Of a stretch of DNA of 64,000 nucleotides, positions 63,585 to 64,000 are shown one piece after another. Made by a program: the position numbers and the translations under genes. Under the pieces are notes generated by a model. That model worked only from the letters and a program-made list of their open reading frames with translations, searched no databases and was not told the origin of the DNA. Source of the DNA: Burkholderia plantarii (GTDB lineage Bacteria; Pseudomonadota; Gammaproteobacteria; Burkholderiales; Burkholderiaceae); contig NZ_CP007213.1 in the NCBI RefSeq assembly GCF_001411805.1, forward strand, positions 1,860,001-1,924,000, given 5' to 3'. The stretch's first letter is position 1; each line of letters begins with the position of its first letter.

Positions 63585-64000
63585 ATGCATTTTTCGACCA
63601 GGCTCGCGGCGGCCGGCGCCGTGCTGTTCGCGGCCGCCTTCGCGCTGTCTTATGCCATCGCCGGGCGCGCCGACGCGCCGGGCGCCGGGTTCGACGCGGC
63701 CAACCGCGGCCGCGCGCTCGCGCCGCTCGGCAGCGAACGGCAGTGCGAACGCTACTCGGGCGTGCCGGCCGGCTGGCGCGACGATCCGTTGGCCGGCATG
63801 GTGCATCTGCATGGCGGCGGCTTCGTGTTCGGCGGCACGCGCGGCTATCCCGACGAACGGCCGGCCGGCGACGGCCGCACGCGCGTGGCCGGCTTCTGGA
63901 TCGACCAGACCGACGTGACGATCGCCCAGTTCGCCGCGTTCGTGCGCGCCACCGGCTACGTGACCGAGGCCGAGCGGCAGGGCGGCGCGGCCGTGTTCCA
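63585..64000 (+). CDS. formylglycine-generating-enzyme-like protein, partial
   Basis: The N-terminal 138 residues of an FGE/SUMF1-family protein, cut by the window end. It has a membrane/signal segment (residues ~8-25). The family pattern starts at MVHLHGGGFVFGGTRGYPDE and continues FWIDQTDVTIAQFAAFVRATGYVTEAE. Located 8 bases after the sulfatase gene, it probably converts the sulfatase cysteine to formylglycine, here in the periplasm if the leader is used. Confidence 0.82.
   Translation, partial: MHFSTRLAAAGAVLFAAAFALSYAIAGRADAPGAGFDAANRGRALAPLGSERQCERYSGVPAGWRDDPLAGMVHLHGGGFVFGGTRGYPDERPAGDGRTRVAGFWIDQTDVTIAQFAAFVRATGYVTEAERQGGAAVF

Overview
The window is very GC-rich with strongly biased codon use. 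It carries complete pel, paa-type, RND and zinc-chaperone gene sets typical of Betaproteobacteria. It looks like a Burkholderia chromosome or chromid, most likely from the plant-associated group (gladioli/glumae/plantarii-like); the genus is an inference from gene content, not a database match. No rRNA, tRNA, CRISPR array or intact insertion sequence was seen.

Layout. 1-671: non-coding upstream region with repeats and palindromes. 672-14379: a complete pelABCDEFG operon for Pel exopolysaccharide, with an unusual low-complexity insertion in PelB. 14538-16200: a secreted HrpK/harpin-like protein with duplicated EF-hand-like units, preceded by a perfect TTCG-N16-TTCG (hrpII-type) box. 16348-23471: metabolic and regulatory genes, namely a PcaR-like IclR regulator with a metabolite:H+ symporter and two PcaR-like boxes, 4-hydroxyphenylpyruvate dioxygenase, an SDR/TetR divergon with tandem operators, a DUF2239 protein and an exported nucleoside hydrolase. 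23893-27161: a flavin monooxygenase, then a lower-GC, effector-like orphan gene behind a sigma-54-like promoter.

27213-43755 is the most interesting part. A MocR regulator faces a long, tightly packed cluster: AhpD-like protein, AMP-ligase, PaaABCDE-type CoA-ester ring epoxidase, MFS exporter, heme-oxygenase-like diiron oxidase, class II DAHP synthase, benzoate/anthranilate-type CoA ligase, TrpE, TrpG, hotdog thioesterase and RidA. The genes suggest this flow: DAHP synthase feeds chorismate, TrpEG makes anthranilate, the ligase makes anthraniloyl-CoA, and a Paa-type epoxidase attacks the ring. No PaaZ/PaaG ring-opening genes are present. This reads as a biosynthetic cluster for an unrecognised (amino)aromatic, tropone-like or rearranged product. 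A tripartite RND efflux system (44162-50281) follows and may export or resist the product.

50517-59503: a Vps62-like protein, a small glycosyltransferase, an MFS exporter, a Cache-type chemoreceptor, a COG0523 zinc chaperone under a perfect Zur-like palindrome, and a DoxX-tautomerase-SDR operon facing a LysR regulator. 59504-61485: an AT-richer island with a DUF6402 protein translationally coupled to a two-helix membrane protein (possible T6SS effector/immunity pair) and a stump ORF. 61583-64000: a lipoprotein sulfatase with an off-consensus C-A-I-T-R active-site motif, followed by a formylglycine-generating-enzyme-like gene cut by the window edge.
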